A stretch of 64,000 nucleotides of DNA from Acidobacteriota bacterium (GCA_013289855.1 JABCZD010000010.1:1-64000), one strand, 5' to 3'. Numbered from the stretch's first letter, positions 16,985 to 24,913 are shown. A program made the numbers and translations. Notes: generated by a model not told the origin, from the letters alone.

Positions 16985-17102
16985 CGAGGACGCAGAGATC
17001 GCAGAGAACGAGAAAATGCGGATCTAAAGATCCGCCACTACAAAAGGCTGGGCGAACTGGGGCGCAGCCTTCCCTCGAGCCTCGGGATAAAGCTGCGCTA
17101 CA
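16985..17102. repeat. Composite dispersed repeat inside the his operon (hisH-hisF spacer)
   Basis: In order: ACGCAGAGATCGCAGAGAA (16990-17008), a palindrome CGGATCTAAAGATCCG with CCACTACAAAA (17019-17045), and GGGGCGCAGCCTTCCCTCGA running to AAAGCTGCGC (17059-17098). The last two units recur in reverse order and orientation at 37153-37246 between gap and pgk. The first two recur at 17783-17847. They separate hisH from hisF without an obvious T-run. Confidence 0.6.
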
Positions 17103-17119
17103 AGAGATGGGGCCGCGCG

Positions 17120-17737
17120 TCATGAGTGGGGCCTCAGGAAATTGGCTAGGAGACGGGCGCCTGGGGTGCCGCTTTTTTCCGGGTGAAATTGCACGGCGCA
17201 GATGTTTTTGTGTTCTAGGACGGCGATGAATTTTTTGCCGTGATGGCTGGTGGCGATTGTTGGCGATTCCGATCGATCGGTGGGGAGCGTGACGGCATAG
17301 GAGTGGGCGAAATAGAAATAATCTTGATGGGAGATTCCGTCGAGTAGCGGCGATTCCGAAGAAAGTTGCAGAGTGTTCCAGCCCATGTGCGGGAGTTTGG
17401 CGGTTTGCGGGAGCTTTTCGACTTGGCCGGGGAAAATTTGCAGGCCGGTTAGTTGGGGTGCTTCTTCGCTGGTGGCAAAGAGAGCTTGCAGGCCCAGGCA
17501 GATGCCCAGGAACGGGGTGCCTTCGTTTATTTTTTCTAACAGTGGCTGGCGGAGAGATTGGTCGTCTAGGGCGCGGATTAGTGCGGCGTAGTGGCCTACG
17601 CCGGGGAGAATTAGGATTTTGGCCGCGGAGATTTGCGCGGGAGTGGTGGCGCGTTCGGAGTGGATACCTTGGCGATGGAGGGCGCGTTGGACGGAGGGGA
17701 CGTTGCCTGCGCCGTAGTCGAGTAGCGTTACGTTCAT
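17120..17737 (-). CDS. hisH: HisH, glutamine amidotransferase subunit of IGP synthase
   Basis: 205 residues, class I amidotransferase. The nucleophile is C80 in LGICLGLQ, and the His-Glu pair is in VQFHPEKSG. The N-terminus NVTLLDYGAGNVPSVQRAL and LPGVGHY are standard. It hydrolyses glutamine and feeds ammonia to HisF. Repeats of 120-185 bases lie on both sides, which is unusual because hisH and hisF must be made in equal amounts. Confidence 0.95.
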   Translation of the reverse strand: MNVTLLDYGAGNVPSVQRALHRQGIHSERATTPAQISAAKILILPGVGHYAALIRALDDQSLRQPLLEKINEGTPFLGICLGLQALFATSEEAPQLTGLQIFPGQVEKLPQTAKLPHMGWNTLQLSSESPLLDGISHQDYFYFAHSYAVTLPTDRSESPTIATSHHGKKFIAVLEHKNICAVQFHPEKSGTPGARLLANFLRPHS

Positions 17738-17782
17738 GGCGTCACCGTTGCGCGCCGGCGGGGCGGGTTGAAGCTGGTTTTA

Positions 17783-17848
17783 ACGCAGAGTGCGCAGAGG
17801 GCGCAGAGAAGAGAAAGGCACGGGTCTGAAGACCCGCCGCTACAAGGG
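17783..17848. repeat. Dispersed repeat in the hisB-hisH spacer
   Basis: ACGCAGAGTGCGCAGAGGGC and GCAGAGAA are followed by the palindrome CGGGTCTGAAGACCCG and CCGCTACAAG. This is the same two-part unit as in the hisH-hisF spacer (CGGATCTAAAGATCCG version) and the unit at 37218-37246. Confidence 0.6.
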
Positions 17849-17861
17849 CGAGGAGTGGGCT

Positions 17862-18491
17862 TCATAGGAGGCCCTTGGTGCTGGGGAGGACGTGGCGGAG
17901 GCGCTGGTCGCGGGAAGCGGCGAAACGCAGGGCGCGGGCGAAGCATTTGAAGAGGGCTTCGATTTGGTGATGCGACGAGCGGCCGTAGAGACAACGAAGG
18001 TGGACGTTGGCGCGGGCGGATTGCGCGAAGGCTTGGAAAAAATCTTCCAGGAGTTCGGATTGGAAGTCGCCTACGCGTGGAGAATTTATTTTTGCTTTGA
18101 TGATGCAGTGGGGGCGGCCGCTTAGGTCGATGGCGGCGGCGGCTAGGGATTCGTCCATGGGCATTAGGAAATATCCTGCGCGGAGGATGCCTTTTTTGTT
18201 GCCGAGGGCCCTGGTGACGGCTTCACCGAGTGCGATGCCGACGTCTTCTACGGTGTGGTGTTGGTCGACGTCGAGGTCACCTTTGGCGGCGATGGTGAGA
18301 TCGAAAGCGCCGTGGCGGGCGACGAGGTCAAGCATGTGATCGAAGAAACGGATGCCGGTGGAAATTTTGGATTTTCCCTGGCCATCGAGATTTAGCTTTA
18401 GGCGGATTTGGGTCTCGGTGGTTTTGCGGTGGATGGTGGCACGCCTGCTGGATATTCTGGCTGCTGGTCTGGTGGCTCGCTTAGTGGGCAT
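17862..18491 (-). CDS. hisB: HisB, imidazoleglycerol-phosphate dehydratase (IGPD only)
   Basis: 209 residues, monofunctional. The metal-binding motifs FFDHMLDLVARHG, VDQHHTVEDVGIALGEA and, near the C-terminus, SSHHQIEALFK are present. It dehydrates IGP to imidazole-acetol phosphate. The N-terminal phosphatase domain found in enterobacterial HisB is absent and no histidinol-phosphatase gene is in this cluster. It begins eight bases after hisC. Confidence 0.95.
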   Translation of the reverse strand: MPTKRATRPAARISSRRATIHRKTTETQIRLKLNLDGQGKSKISTGIRFFDHMLDLVARHGAFDLTIAAKGDLDVDQHHTVEDVGIALGEAVTRALGNKKGILRAGYFLMPMDESLAAAAIDLSGRPHCIIKAKINSPRVGDFQSELLEDFFQAFAQSARANVHLRCLYGRSSHHQIEALFKCFARALRFAASRDQRLRHVLPSTKGLL

Positions 18492-18499
18492 GATCGCTC

Positions 18500-19579
18500 T
18501 CAGGAAAATTTCTCGATGCCGGATTGTTTGGCGAACTTGCGGATGGAGTTTAGAACTTGAGCCATTTCGGATTTTGTGCCGATGGTGATGCGCACGAAGC
18601 CGGGGGCGATTTCTTTGCTGCGCTCGCGAAGCAGGATGCCGTCGTGCGCGAGTTTGGCGAAGAGGGTCGGGCCTTGCGGACCGAAATCGGCGAGGAGGAA
18701 ATTTCCAGCGCTGGGATAGGTTGTGACGCCCAGCTTGGACAGTTTTGCGGCGACGTCTTTTCGGATGCGCAGCGCGGCGCTGACATATTTTCGAATTGCG
18801 GCGCGATCTTTTAGGACGGCTTCGGCGGCCACCAGCGCGGCCAAATTCACGGGATAGGGCGGCATGGCGCGGCGCAGGAATTGCAGCGAATCAGGATTTG
18901 CGATTACTGCGCCGAGACGGAGAGAGGCGAGGCCGGCGGCTTTGGAGAAGGTGCGGACCACGAAGAGATGGGGGAATTCTTGGATCCACGGAACTACCGT
19001 GACGCGGGAAAAATCGGCGTAGGCTTCGTCGATGACGACGGCAGTATGGGTGGCGGCTTGCAGGATGGCGCGAATGTCTCTCGGCGGAATCAGTGTGCCG
19101 GTGGGATTGTTGGGGTTGGCGATGAAGAGCACGCGCGGTTTTTTTCTTACGGCTGCCAGCGCGTCCAGCAGGGGAAATTGCATGGTGGGGTCGTAGCGCA
19201 GCGCGACGATTTGCGCGCCGGCAATTTCCGCGTAGTAGCGATACATGGGAAACGTAGGCTCGCAGATTAAGATGGTGCTGTCCGGTTCGACGAAGGTGTC
19301 GAAGAAAACGCGGAGGGCGTCGTCGCCGCCGTTGGCGAGTAGCAATTCTTCCGGGCGGACGCCAAGATGGCGGGCGATGCGTTTGGTGCGCTGCTCGTAC
19401 TCCGGATACATGGCGAGTTGCTTGGCGGTGATTTTGGAGAGTGCGCGGCGCACCACCGGGGAGCAGCCGGCGGTGTTTTCGTTGAAGTCCAGGCGAATTT
19501 TTCCTTCGCGGCCTTCGGCGGGGGCTTCGTAGGTGTGGCGATTCAGGATCGCTTTGCGGACAGGGAGATCAATGTTCAT
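18500..19579 (-). CDS. hisC: HisC, histidinol-phosphate aminotransferase
   Basis: 359 residues from ATG 19579, which overlaps the hisD stop as ATGA. PLP lysine is in RTFSKAAGLASLRLG. The motifs DFNENTAG (N-terminus), NPNNPTGTLIP and DEAYADFSR are normal for fold-type I class II aminotransferases. Transfers the amino group from glutamate to imidazole-acetol phosphate. Translational coupling to hisD is likely. Confidence 0.95.
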   Translation of the reverse strand: MNIDLPVRKAILNRHTYEAPAEGREGKIRLDFNENTAGCSPVVRRALSKITAKQLAMYPEYEQRTKRIARHLGVRPEELLLANGGDDALRVFFDTFVEPDSTILICEPTFPMYRYYAEIAGAQIVALRYDPTMQFPLLDALAAVRKKPRVLFIANPNNPTGTLIPPRDIRAILQAATHTAVVIDEAYADFSRVTVVPWIQEFPHLFVVRTFSKAAGLASLRLGAVIANPDSLQFLRRAMPPYPVNLAALVAAEAVLKDRAAIRKYVSAALRIRKDVAAKLSKLGVTTYPSAGNFLLADFGPQGPTLFAKLAHDGILLRERSKEIAPGFVRITIGTKSEMAQVLNSIRKFAKQSGIEKFS

Positions 19580-20826
19580 CGACGGACCCTCACGGCGTTG
19601 CGATGGGCGAGCAGGCCTTCGGATTCTGCCAGAGTTTCCACGGTGTCGGCGAGTCGGAGAAAACCCTTTCGCGCGATGGTTTGCACGCTGATGCATTTCA
19701 CGAAGTCGGCTGAGGAGAGGCCGCCGCGCTTGCGCGCCCAGCCGCCGGTGGGGAGGACGTGGTTGCTGCCGGTGGCATAGTCGCCGAGGGGTTGGGCGCC
19801 CCAGCGGCCGAGGAAGATGGTGCCGGAGGAAGTAATTTTGCGTAACAGCTCCTGGAAGTTCGTCGGCAGACTGAGGTGCTCGGGACCAAAGCGATTGACG
19901 AATTCGCAAGCTTGGTCGAGAGAATTGGCAACGAGGATTCCGCCGGCGAGTTTAGTGGAGAAGAGCGCCATGCGCGCGGGTACTTCGCCGAGTTGCCACT
20001 GAACTTCGCGTTGTACCTGTTGGGCGAGCGCGCGTGAAGTGGTGACAAAGAAGCTAGCCGCGTCTTCTGCATGTTCGGCTTGGGCTAACAAGTCCGCGGC
20101 GATCCAGCGGGGGTTGCCTTCGGCGGCGACGACGATAGCTTCGGTGGGGCCGGCGGGGAGATCAATCGCGCAATCGCCGCTGACAAGTTGTTTGGCCGCG
20201 GTGACGTATTTGTTGCCGGGGCCGAAGATTTTTTCAACTCGGGAAATGGATTTTGTGCCGTAGGCTAGGGCTGCAATCGCTTGCGCGCCCCCAATACGGG
20301 CTATTCTGCCGACGCCCAGAAAATCAACGGCTGCCAGCAAGCTGTCGTTGGAACCCGGGCAGACCACCTGAATACGCGGAACGCCTGCCACTTGCGCGGG
20401 AATGGCGGTCATCAACAGAGTAGAGACCAGAGCAAAATGGCCGCCTGGAATGTAGCAACCAACGGATTCGATGGCCGAGACACGCTGGCTAATTTTTACG
20501 CCCGGCTCGACCTCAATGCTCCAGGGTTGCGGCAATTGTTTTTCGGCGACGCGGCGAATGTTGCGCGAGGCTTGCGTGATGGCTTTTACAAAGTCGGTGC
20601 TTACCTTTTTGCGAGCGGCGCGAATTTCTTTGGAACTGATCCAAATTCCTTCGCGGCGCAGGTTGATGCCATCGAATTTTTTGGCGTAGTCGATGAGGGC
20701 GGCGTCACCGCGTTTGCGCACGTCGGCGATGATTTCCGCAACGACCCGTTCGGCTTCGCGGTCACGTTCCTGGCGTGCGCGAAGGAGTTTTTTTTCGACG
20801 GCTGGCGTTAGTTTTAGGATGCGCAT
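19576..20826 (-). CDS. hisD: HisD, histidinol dehydrogenase
   Basis: 416 residues from ATG 20826; the hisG stop and this start share a base (TAATG). Conserved features include GPGNKYVTAAKQLV, DLPAGPTEAIVVA (zinc and base region), QAEHAEDAAS and NHVLPTGGWARKRGGLS. NAD-dependent two-step oxidation of histidinol to histidine. The open frame continues far upstream antisense-free but overlapping hisG, which is not coding in that frame. Confidence 0.95.
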   Translation of the reverse strand: MRILKLTPAVEKKLLRARQERDREAERVVAEIIADVRKRGDAALIDYAKKFDGINLRREGIWISSKEIRAARKKVSTDFVKAITQASRNIRRVAEKQLPQPWSIEVEPGVKISQRVSAIESVGCYIPGGHFALVSTLLMTAIPAQVAGVPRIQVVCPGSNDSLLAAVDFLGVGRIARIGGAQAIAALAYGTKSISRVEKIFGPGNKYVTAAKQLVSGDCAIDLPAGPTEAIVVAAEGNPRWIAADLLAQAEHAEDAASFFVTTSRALAQQVQREVQWQLGEVPARMALFSTKLAGGILVANSLDQACEFVNRFGPEHLSLPTNFQELLRKITSSGTIFLGRWGAQPLGDYATGSNHVLPTGGWARKRGGLSSADFVKCISVQTIARKGFLRLADTVETLAESEGLLAHRNAVRVRR

Positions 20827-21743
20827 TAGAGCACGATTTTGTTTAAGGGATATTCGACGATGCCCTGGGCTTTGGCGGCTTTGAGCTTGGGAAGAATCTG
20901 GCGGACTACCGATTCTTCGATGATGGTGTTTACGGCGACCCATGCGGGATCGCTTAAATTGGAGATGGTGGGATTTTTTAACGCGGGGAGAACGGCAAGA
21001 ACCGCGGCTAGGTCGTCGCGGTGAACGTTGAGTAGCAGGCCTACTCTGCTGGCCGCGGCCATGGCACCATTCAGCATGAGGATCAAATTTTCGGCTTTTT
21101 CTTTTTTCCACGGATCGGCGGAGGCGGCGCGATTCATAATGAAGACAGTGGCGGACTCGAGGACGGTGTCGAGGACGCGAAGACGATTGGCGCGCAGCGA
21201 CGAACCCGTTTCCGTGACTTCGACGATGGCGTCTGCAAGTTGTGGGACTTTTACTTCCGTGGCGCCCCAGGAAAATTCCACGCGGGCTTTTACGCCGTGT
21301 TGGGCGAGGTAATTTTCCGTGATGTGGACTACTTCTGTGGCGATGACTTTGCCCTCGAGGTCGCGCGGCTGGCGCATGGGAGAATCTTCCGGGACGGCGA
21401 GCACCCAACGCACGCGCGAGAGGCGCTGCTTGGCGTAGACGAATTCGGCAAGCTCGGCGACTTGCGCGCAGGTTTCGACGACCCAGTCGTGACCTGTTAT
21501 GCCGGCGTCGAGCGCGCCGGACTCCACGTAACGCGCCATTTCCTGGGCGCGGACCAGCAGGCATTCGATCTCGGGGTCGTCGATGCTGGGGACGTAGCTG
21601 CGCGAACCTAGCGAGATTTTCCAGCCGGCGCGGGCGAAGAGGTCGATGGTGGCTTCTTGCAGGCTGCCTTTGGGGATGCCTAGCTTGAGTTTCGGAGATG
21701 CCGAGGCGGGCTGGCTCATTGGTTCGCTCGTTGGTTGGATCAT
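20826..21743 (-). CDS. hisG: HisG, ATP phosphoribosyltransferase, long form
   Basis: 305 residues from ATG 21743, overlapping the hisI stop as ATGA. KLGIPKGSLQEATIDLF opens the catalytic domain, EVTETGSSLRANRL carries the PRPP loop, and the last ~80 residues (PTISNLSDPAWVAVNTIIE) are the ACT-like C-terminal domain that binds histidine for feedback inhibition. The long form works without HisZ. First committed step of the pathway. Confidence 0.95.
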   Translation of the reverse strand: MIQPTSEPMSQPASASPKLKLGIPKGSLQEATIDLFARAGWKISLGSRSYVPSIDDPEIECLLVRAQEMARYVESGALDAGITGHDWVVETCAQVAELAEFVYAKQRLSRVRWVLAVPEDSPMRQPRDLEGKVIATEVVHITENYLAQHGVKARVEFSWGATEVKVPQLADAIVEVTETGSSLRANRLRVLDTVLESATVFIMNRAASADPWKKEKAENLILMLNGAMAAASRVGLLLNVHRDDLAAVLAVLPALKNPTISNLSDPAWVAVNTIIEESVVRQILPKLKAAKAQGIVEYPLNKIVL

Positions 21744-22138
21744 CGGGATTTCTCTGGAGTGTAGACTTGTTGGGGATCGAAGGCGCGAGCGGAATTGATG
21801 GTCATGTCGCCGGCGGGCGAAATCGTGCGGAAAAAACAGGAGCGGTAGCCTTCGTGACAGACGCCGGGGCCGACGGGCTCGACCTTGACGAGCAGGGCGT
21901 CGGCATCGCAATCGATGCGAAGTTCGCGGACTTTCAACACGTGTCCGCTGGACTCACCTTTTTTCCAGAGCTTGTTGCGCGAACGGCTAAAGAAGACGGC
22001 CTCGCCAGAAGCACGCGTCTGCGCCAGGGAGGCTTCGTTCATGAAGCCGAGCATGAGCACCTCGCCGGTTTGGTAATCTTGAATGATCGCGGGAACGAGC
22101 CCAGCGGCTTTTTGAAAATCGATGTTGAGTTGGTTCAC
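21740..22138 (-). CDS. hisI: HisI, phosphoribosyl-AMP cyclohydrolase
   Basis: I use GTG 22138 because AAGGAG lies seven bases upstream; the frame itself extends to a TTG at 22168 without such a site. 132 residues. GEAVFFSRSRNKLWKKGESSGH and RIDCDADALLV and VCHEGYRSCFF carry the zinc cysteines and catalytic residues. Only the cyclohydrolase is present; the HisE pyrophosphohydrolase domain is not fused and hisE is not elsewhere in the operon. First gene of the operon, directly behind the attenuator. Confidence 0.94.
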   Translation of the reverse strand: MNQLNIDFQKAAGLVPAIIQDYQTGEVLMLGFMNEASLAQTRASGEAVFFSRSRNKLWKKGESSGHVLKVRELRIDCDADALLVKVEPVGPGVCHEGYRSCFFRTISPAGDMTINSARAFDPQQVYTPEKSR

Positions 22139-22177
22139 TTGCCGACTCCTTGACTGACCGTGCTGCAAACAATGGCC

Positions 22178-22217
22178 ATAAAAAGAAAAAACCCGCTGGG
22201 CTTGGTAAGCCAGCGGG
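22178..22217 (-). terminator. his operon attenuator (rho-independent terminator)
   Basis: On the minus strand CCCGCTGGCTTACCAAGCCC then AGCGGG forms an 8-bp GC-rich stem (CCCGCTGG 22192-22199 against CCAGCGGG 22210-22217), extended by CTT/AAG across a bulge, followed by TTTTTTCTTTTT (22180-22191). It lies between the leader peptide stop and hisI, the position of a transcription attenuator. Confidence 0.85.
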
Positions 22218-22222
22218 CCGAA

Positions 22223-22256
22223 GAGTGTGTTGTTAGCGAATTGCTATGCACACCTC
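22223..22256 (-). promoter_or_regulatory. Mid hairpin of the his leader
   Basis: Between leader stop and terminator, GAGGTGTG/CACACTC arms (22249-22256 with 22223-22229) enclose TAGC-GAATT-GCTA (22234-22246 in plus-strand letters). The left arm overlaps the last leader codons, so ribosome position would control whether it forms, as expected of a pause/antiterminator region. The exact alternative pairing with the terminator stem is not worked out. Confidence 0.55.
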
Positions 22257-22315
22257 AGCACGCGCGGCGTATGGCCGTGATGATGATGGTGGCGATTGGC
22301 GCGAAGTGTAGACAT
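22244..22315 (-). CDS. hisL: his operon leader peptide (six His codons)
   Basis: A 23-codon frame on the minus strand, ATG 22315 to TAG 22244, encodes MSTLRANRHHHHHGHTPRVL followed by RCA. Five consecutive His codons and a sixth two codons later, directly before a hairpin region and a terminator ahead of hisI, are the classic design of a his attenuator: when charged tRNA-His is scarce the ribosome stalls and the terminator does not form. I see no ribosome site, and the predicted promoter -10 ends only ten bases before the ATG, so the transcript may start at or within a few bases of the AUG (leaderless). Confidence 0.85.
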   Translation of the reverse strand: MSTLRANRHHHHHGHTPRVLRCA

Positions 22316-22324
22316 CGAAGTTTG

Positions 22325-22353
22325 AGGGTAAACGAAACGCGCGGGGCTGTCAA
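22325..22353 (-). promoter_or_regulatory. his operon promoter
   Basis: On the minus strand TTGACA (22353-22348), a 17-base spacer and TACCCT (22330-22325) lie just upstream of the leader peptide. The -35 is perfect, the -10 weak. The expected transcription start is near 22316-22319. Confidence 0.6.
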
Positions 22354-22441
22354 TCAGGGCATTTGGGATGGGCTTGCGCGACGGGAGGGTGCGATAGGAG
22401 GTGGCCCCGAGGCGCTGGCGTGGGGGCGACGTTTGAGGCAG

Positions 22442-22810
22442 CTACTTCTTGCCAAGGTTCATGCTCATCTTGAGATCGACGGCGACGCCAAATCTGTCAT
22501 TCGGCAATTCCTCCACGCGGACGACTTCAGCGACATATTCGCAGGTCATGGGATCGTTCGGTGAGTAGGGGAAGGTTACAAAAACGCGCATGCCTTTGTA
22601 ATAGCCGGCTTTGCGGGTATGAAAATAAATGCCTTCTTTTGATACATTTATGCTGACGATGCGATCCTCGAAGTGATCATCGCGCGGCTCGGACGGGCGG
22701 ACACGCACCGGACGCGTCATTTTAACGCGGCGGCTGCGGCGCTTTTGCGGATAATTGGCGTCAGTAGCGCTGGTCGAAGAAACGTTGGTGTTGGCGATCT
22801 CGGATGACAT
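22442..22810 (-). CDS. PilZ domain protein
   Basis: 122 residues from ATG 22810. Residues ~25-32 contain QKRRSRRVKM and later DHFEDRIVSINVSKEGIYF, which match the PilZ RxxxR and D/NxSxxG c-di-GMP-binding motifs (here RRSRR and NVSKEG), followed by beta strands RVFVTFPY and VAEVVRVEEL. Single small PilZ proteins act as c-di-GMP receptors that bind partner proteins. An HD-GYP phosphodiesterase is encoded 25 kb away at 47852. It runs away from msrB, with the his regulatory region downstream. Confidence 0.82.
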   Translation of the reverse strand: MSSEIANTNVSSTSATDANYPQKRRSRRVKMTRPVRVRPSEPRDDHFEDRIVSINVSKEGIYFHTRKAGYYKGMRVFVTFPYSPNDPMTCEYVAEVVRVEELPNDRFGVAVDLKMSMNLGKK

Positions 22811-22910
22811 AGCTTGCAGAGTACGACTCCAGGGGTGAAACTTAGCCCCCTGTCCCCGAATCCTATAGAGCACGGGATGCACCAGACTGGGAATTAAGTG
22901 AGGAGAGCGC

Positions 22911-23306
22911 ATGGACGGGAAAGTGCAAAAGAACGAGCAAGAGTGGAAGAAGCAACTCACGCCGAATCAATACTATGTGACGCGTGAGAAGGGAACGGAG
23001 CCGCCGTTCACCGGGGAGTACGAAGGGACCAAGGCCCCGGGGACGTATCAATGCGTCTGCTGCGGGCAGCCGCTGTTTCGTTCTGAAACAAAGTTCGCCT
23101 CAGGATCGGGGTGGCCAAGCTTTTATGCCCCGGCGGAGGAGCAAGCTGTTGAAAAGGAAAACGATATGTCCCACGGGATGCGCCGAACGGAGGTACGGTG
23201 CAGCAAGTGCGAGGCGCACCTGGGACATGTGTTCGATGACGGGCCAAAACCTACGGGATTGCGGTATTGCATCAATTCCGCGGCATTGAGGCTGGATAAG
23301 GACTGA
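22911..23306 (+). CDS. msrB: Peptide-methionine (R)-S-oxide reductase
   Basis: 131 residues, ATG 22911 with GAGGAG upstream. Zinc-binding pairs CVCC and CSKC, the SGSGWPSFY block and the C-terminal RYCINSAAL with the catalytic Cys are all present. It reduces methionine-R-sulfoxide in proteins; the absence of a signal peptide places it in the cytosol. Single gene. Confidence 0.95.
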   Translation: MDGKVQKNEQEWKKQLTPNQYYVTREKGTEPPFTGEYEGTKAPGTYQCVCCGQPLFRSETKFASGSGWPSFYAPAEEQAVEKENDMSHGMRRTEVRCSKCEAHLGHVFDDGPKPTGLRYCINSAALRLDKD

Positions 23307-23369
23307 CATTATCTACCTGCGCGGGTTTCGCCCTCGCAGGTTTGCCTGGCGGTAGCTGGAGATAAGGCT

Positions 23370-23636
23370 TTATGCCGCAGCGGTGCAGGAAAGCGTGGCC
23401 AGTTCGGCGACGCGGTCGCGTTCCCAGATCCCCAGCAGGAGAACCTTCTCTCCCGTGGGATATTTAAAGACGTAGAAAATACTATGCTGCCCTTCGATCT
23501 CAAAGAATCCCGGCCTTCGCGGGTCAGGCTGCGAAGGGGCGCAGTTGCTGAGCAAGCGGCGCAGTTCAACGATTTGGTCCTGCGAGTGATGGTGCAGGTC
23601 TTCGACGAGGGGCGGTCGCTTTGTAACGGTAATCAT
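23370..23636 (-). CDS. Small hypothetical protein
   Basis: 88 residues from ATG 23636 (an upstream TTG gives 93). MITVTKRPPLVEDLHHHSQD is followed by GFFEIEGQHSIFYVFKYPTG and KVLLLGIWER, an alpha-beta-beta pattern reminiscent of small RelE-like or cupredoxin-like folds, but I cannot assign it. No partner antitoxin gene is adjacent. A palindrome lies 70 bases upstream. Confidence 0.5.
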   Translation of the reverse strand: MITVTKRPPLVEDLHHHSQDQIVELRRLLSNCAPSQPDPRRPGFFEIEGQHSIFYVFKYPTGEKVLLLGIWERDRVAELATLSCTAAA

Positions 23637-23704
23637 GATGTATTCAACCAATCCTAGCTACCAGCTTATCGTTCCTCTCATATATACAGACGTCGAAAAG
23701 CGCG

Positions 23705-23729
23705 AAATGTTTCATGAAATGCAACATTT
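23705..23729. promoter_or_regulatory. Possible operator palindrome
   Basis: AAATGTT (23705-23711) and AACATTT (23723-23729) are perfect 7-bp arms, and TTTCATGAAA (23710-23719) is a second palindrome overlapping the first arm. It is upstream of the leftward 88-aa gene. The rest of 23637-23977 has no gene I trust. Confidence 0.3.
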
Positions 23730-23977
23730 ACGAGCGGCTGTTTCGTAGGCCCAGGCGCTAGCTGGGCATGGTAGTTTGATGCTGCGATACGCGTGGCCGG
23801 TCACAAAATAGATAGAGGCCAGGTACGGCATATTTGATATGTGTCCGAACAAAGACAGCGCCGAGAAAATTGCACATTAGTAATGAGCATAGTACTTGCG
23901 TGTGCGCGACTTCTTTGAGACATTGTTGGCACACGGCTTTCCCAAAATCCGGTTCGCAAATGAATGGAGTGGTCACA

Positions 23978-24190
23978 GTGCCCAAGAAGGTAAACAGCAA
24001 AAAAAAAGAGGCGAATGGTTTCGGGAAGGACCGCCGCCGCAAGCATCACCATTTTCTGGTGACGGTTTTTTACGCGGACGGGGAACGGTTCGGCCGTGTG
24101 TATACGAACAAAGAAAAGGCAACACGCTTCGCGGAGCGGCAGCGCCGGTCGCCGGTGGTGAAATCGGCGCGCATCTCGCTTGTTTCCTGA
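23978..24190 (+). CDS. Small basic hypothetical protein
   Basis: Starts at GTG 23978 (GGAG nine bases before) or ATG 23960; 70-76 residues. Lys-rich head VPKKVNSKKKEANGF, then HHHFLVTVFYADGERFGRVY and KEKATRFAERQRRSPVVK. The second part has the look of a conserved small beta-hairpin/helix domain. Basic charge suggests nucleic-acid contact. Sits just before the tRNA-Gly gene. Confidence 0.55.
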   Translation: MPKKVNSKKKEANGFGKDRRRKHHHFLVTVFYADGERFGRVYTNKEKATRFAERQRRSPVVKSARISLVS

Positions 24191-24286
24191 GGCGTGCGCC
24201 GCGAAGGTGCTTGTAGTTGGACATCGCGGATGAGGCAGGGCTTGTCGGTCATCCGTTGCGCGTGTTATAAGAATAAGTGAAGTTCA

Positions 24287-24360
24287 GCGGCCTTAGTATA
24301 GTGGTAGTACGGAACCTTGCCAAGGTTCAGGTGTCGGTTCGATTCCGATAGGCCGCTCCA
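24287..24360 (+). tRNA. tRNA-Gly (GCC)
   Basis: Acceptor arms GCGGCCT / AGGCCGC, T discriminator and encoded CCA. The anticodon stem GAACC/GGTTC encloses TTGCCAA, anticodon GCC. T-arm TCGGTTCGATTCCGA. 74 bases. No integrated element is visible at its 3' end. Confidence 0.95.
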
Positions 24361-24624
24361 TAATTTTCACCTCCCGTCAAGAGAAGGACTAATTTCCGGG
24401 ACGCGAGTCCTGCTGCGCGATCGCATTTCCCTCAGTTGTGAGCCAGGTCCAACTCTTTTTGAGCCAGCAGGTTTGCAAGACCGCGCCCGCCGCACGTACC
24501 CGGCAAATTTCGTCGTCAAATCTTTTTTTAGGTCTCGTTGGCACAAATCACGAGTCGGGAAGGCAAACTCCGACATAACGAGCCGTGGTTCGTACTCGAC
24601 GATAGCTTCGTGTGGGGTGAGCTT
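24361..24624. other. Spacer downstream of tRNA-Gly
   Basis: 264 bases with no supported gene, repeat or hairpin that stands out. Confidence 0.3.
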
Positions 24625-24882
24625 ATGACGTGTAAATCATGCCGTTCGGAGAACCAGCGAAAGTTTGTCTCGGAAATCAACGTCCATTTTTCCGGGCTAA
24701 AGAACCTGAACAAGCCCTCAATCTTCGTATTTCCAAACCTCCAAGTATGCATGGATTGCGGCCTTGCGGAATTTGCCATGCCGGAAAGCGAGTTGCGGCT
24801 ACTTGCGAATGACGGTGTGGCACATGGGAAGGCCACGACGTCGACGCGACCGGAGAGGGCCGCAGCGGCATGCGCCGGCTGA
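24625..24882 (+). CDS. Small zinc-ribbon-like hypothetical protein
   Basis: ATG 24625 with GGTGAG upstream; 85 residues. CKSC (residues 3-6) and CMDC (near 43-46) form two CxxC knuckles separated by about 36 residues, with FVSEINVHFSGLKNLNKPSI between them, a zinc-ribbon arrangement. The polar tail is variable-looking. Precedes a NarL-type regulator by 31 bases on the same strand and could be cotranscribed. Function unknown. Confidence 0.65.
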   Translation: MTCKSCRSENQRKFVSEINVHFSGLKNLNKPSIFVFPNLQVCMDCGLAEFAMPESELRLLANDGVAHGKATTSTRPERAAAACAG

Positions 24883-24913
24883 GAATGCCTCTTCGTTCTG
24901 AGATCGAGGAGCT

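Noticed and set aside
20827..21564. N-terminal extension of HisD
   Set aside because: Lies over hisG in another frame; the hisD start at 20826 shares a base with the hisG stop.
22160..22564. 134-codon plus-strand frame over the his leader
   Set aside because: Mirror of the attenuator and PilZ gene; the leader features explain the sequence better.
23758..24052. Minus-strand frames of 83-94 codons
   Set aside because: No ribosome site and overlap with the better-supported small plus-strand gene at 23978.
24317..24628. Open frame through tRNA-Gly
   Set aside because: It crosses the tRNA gene and shows no protein-like pattern.
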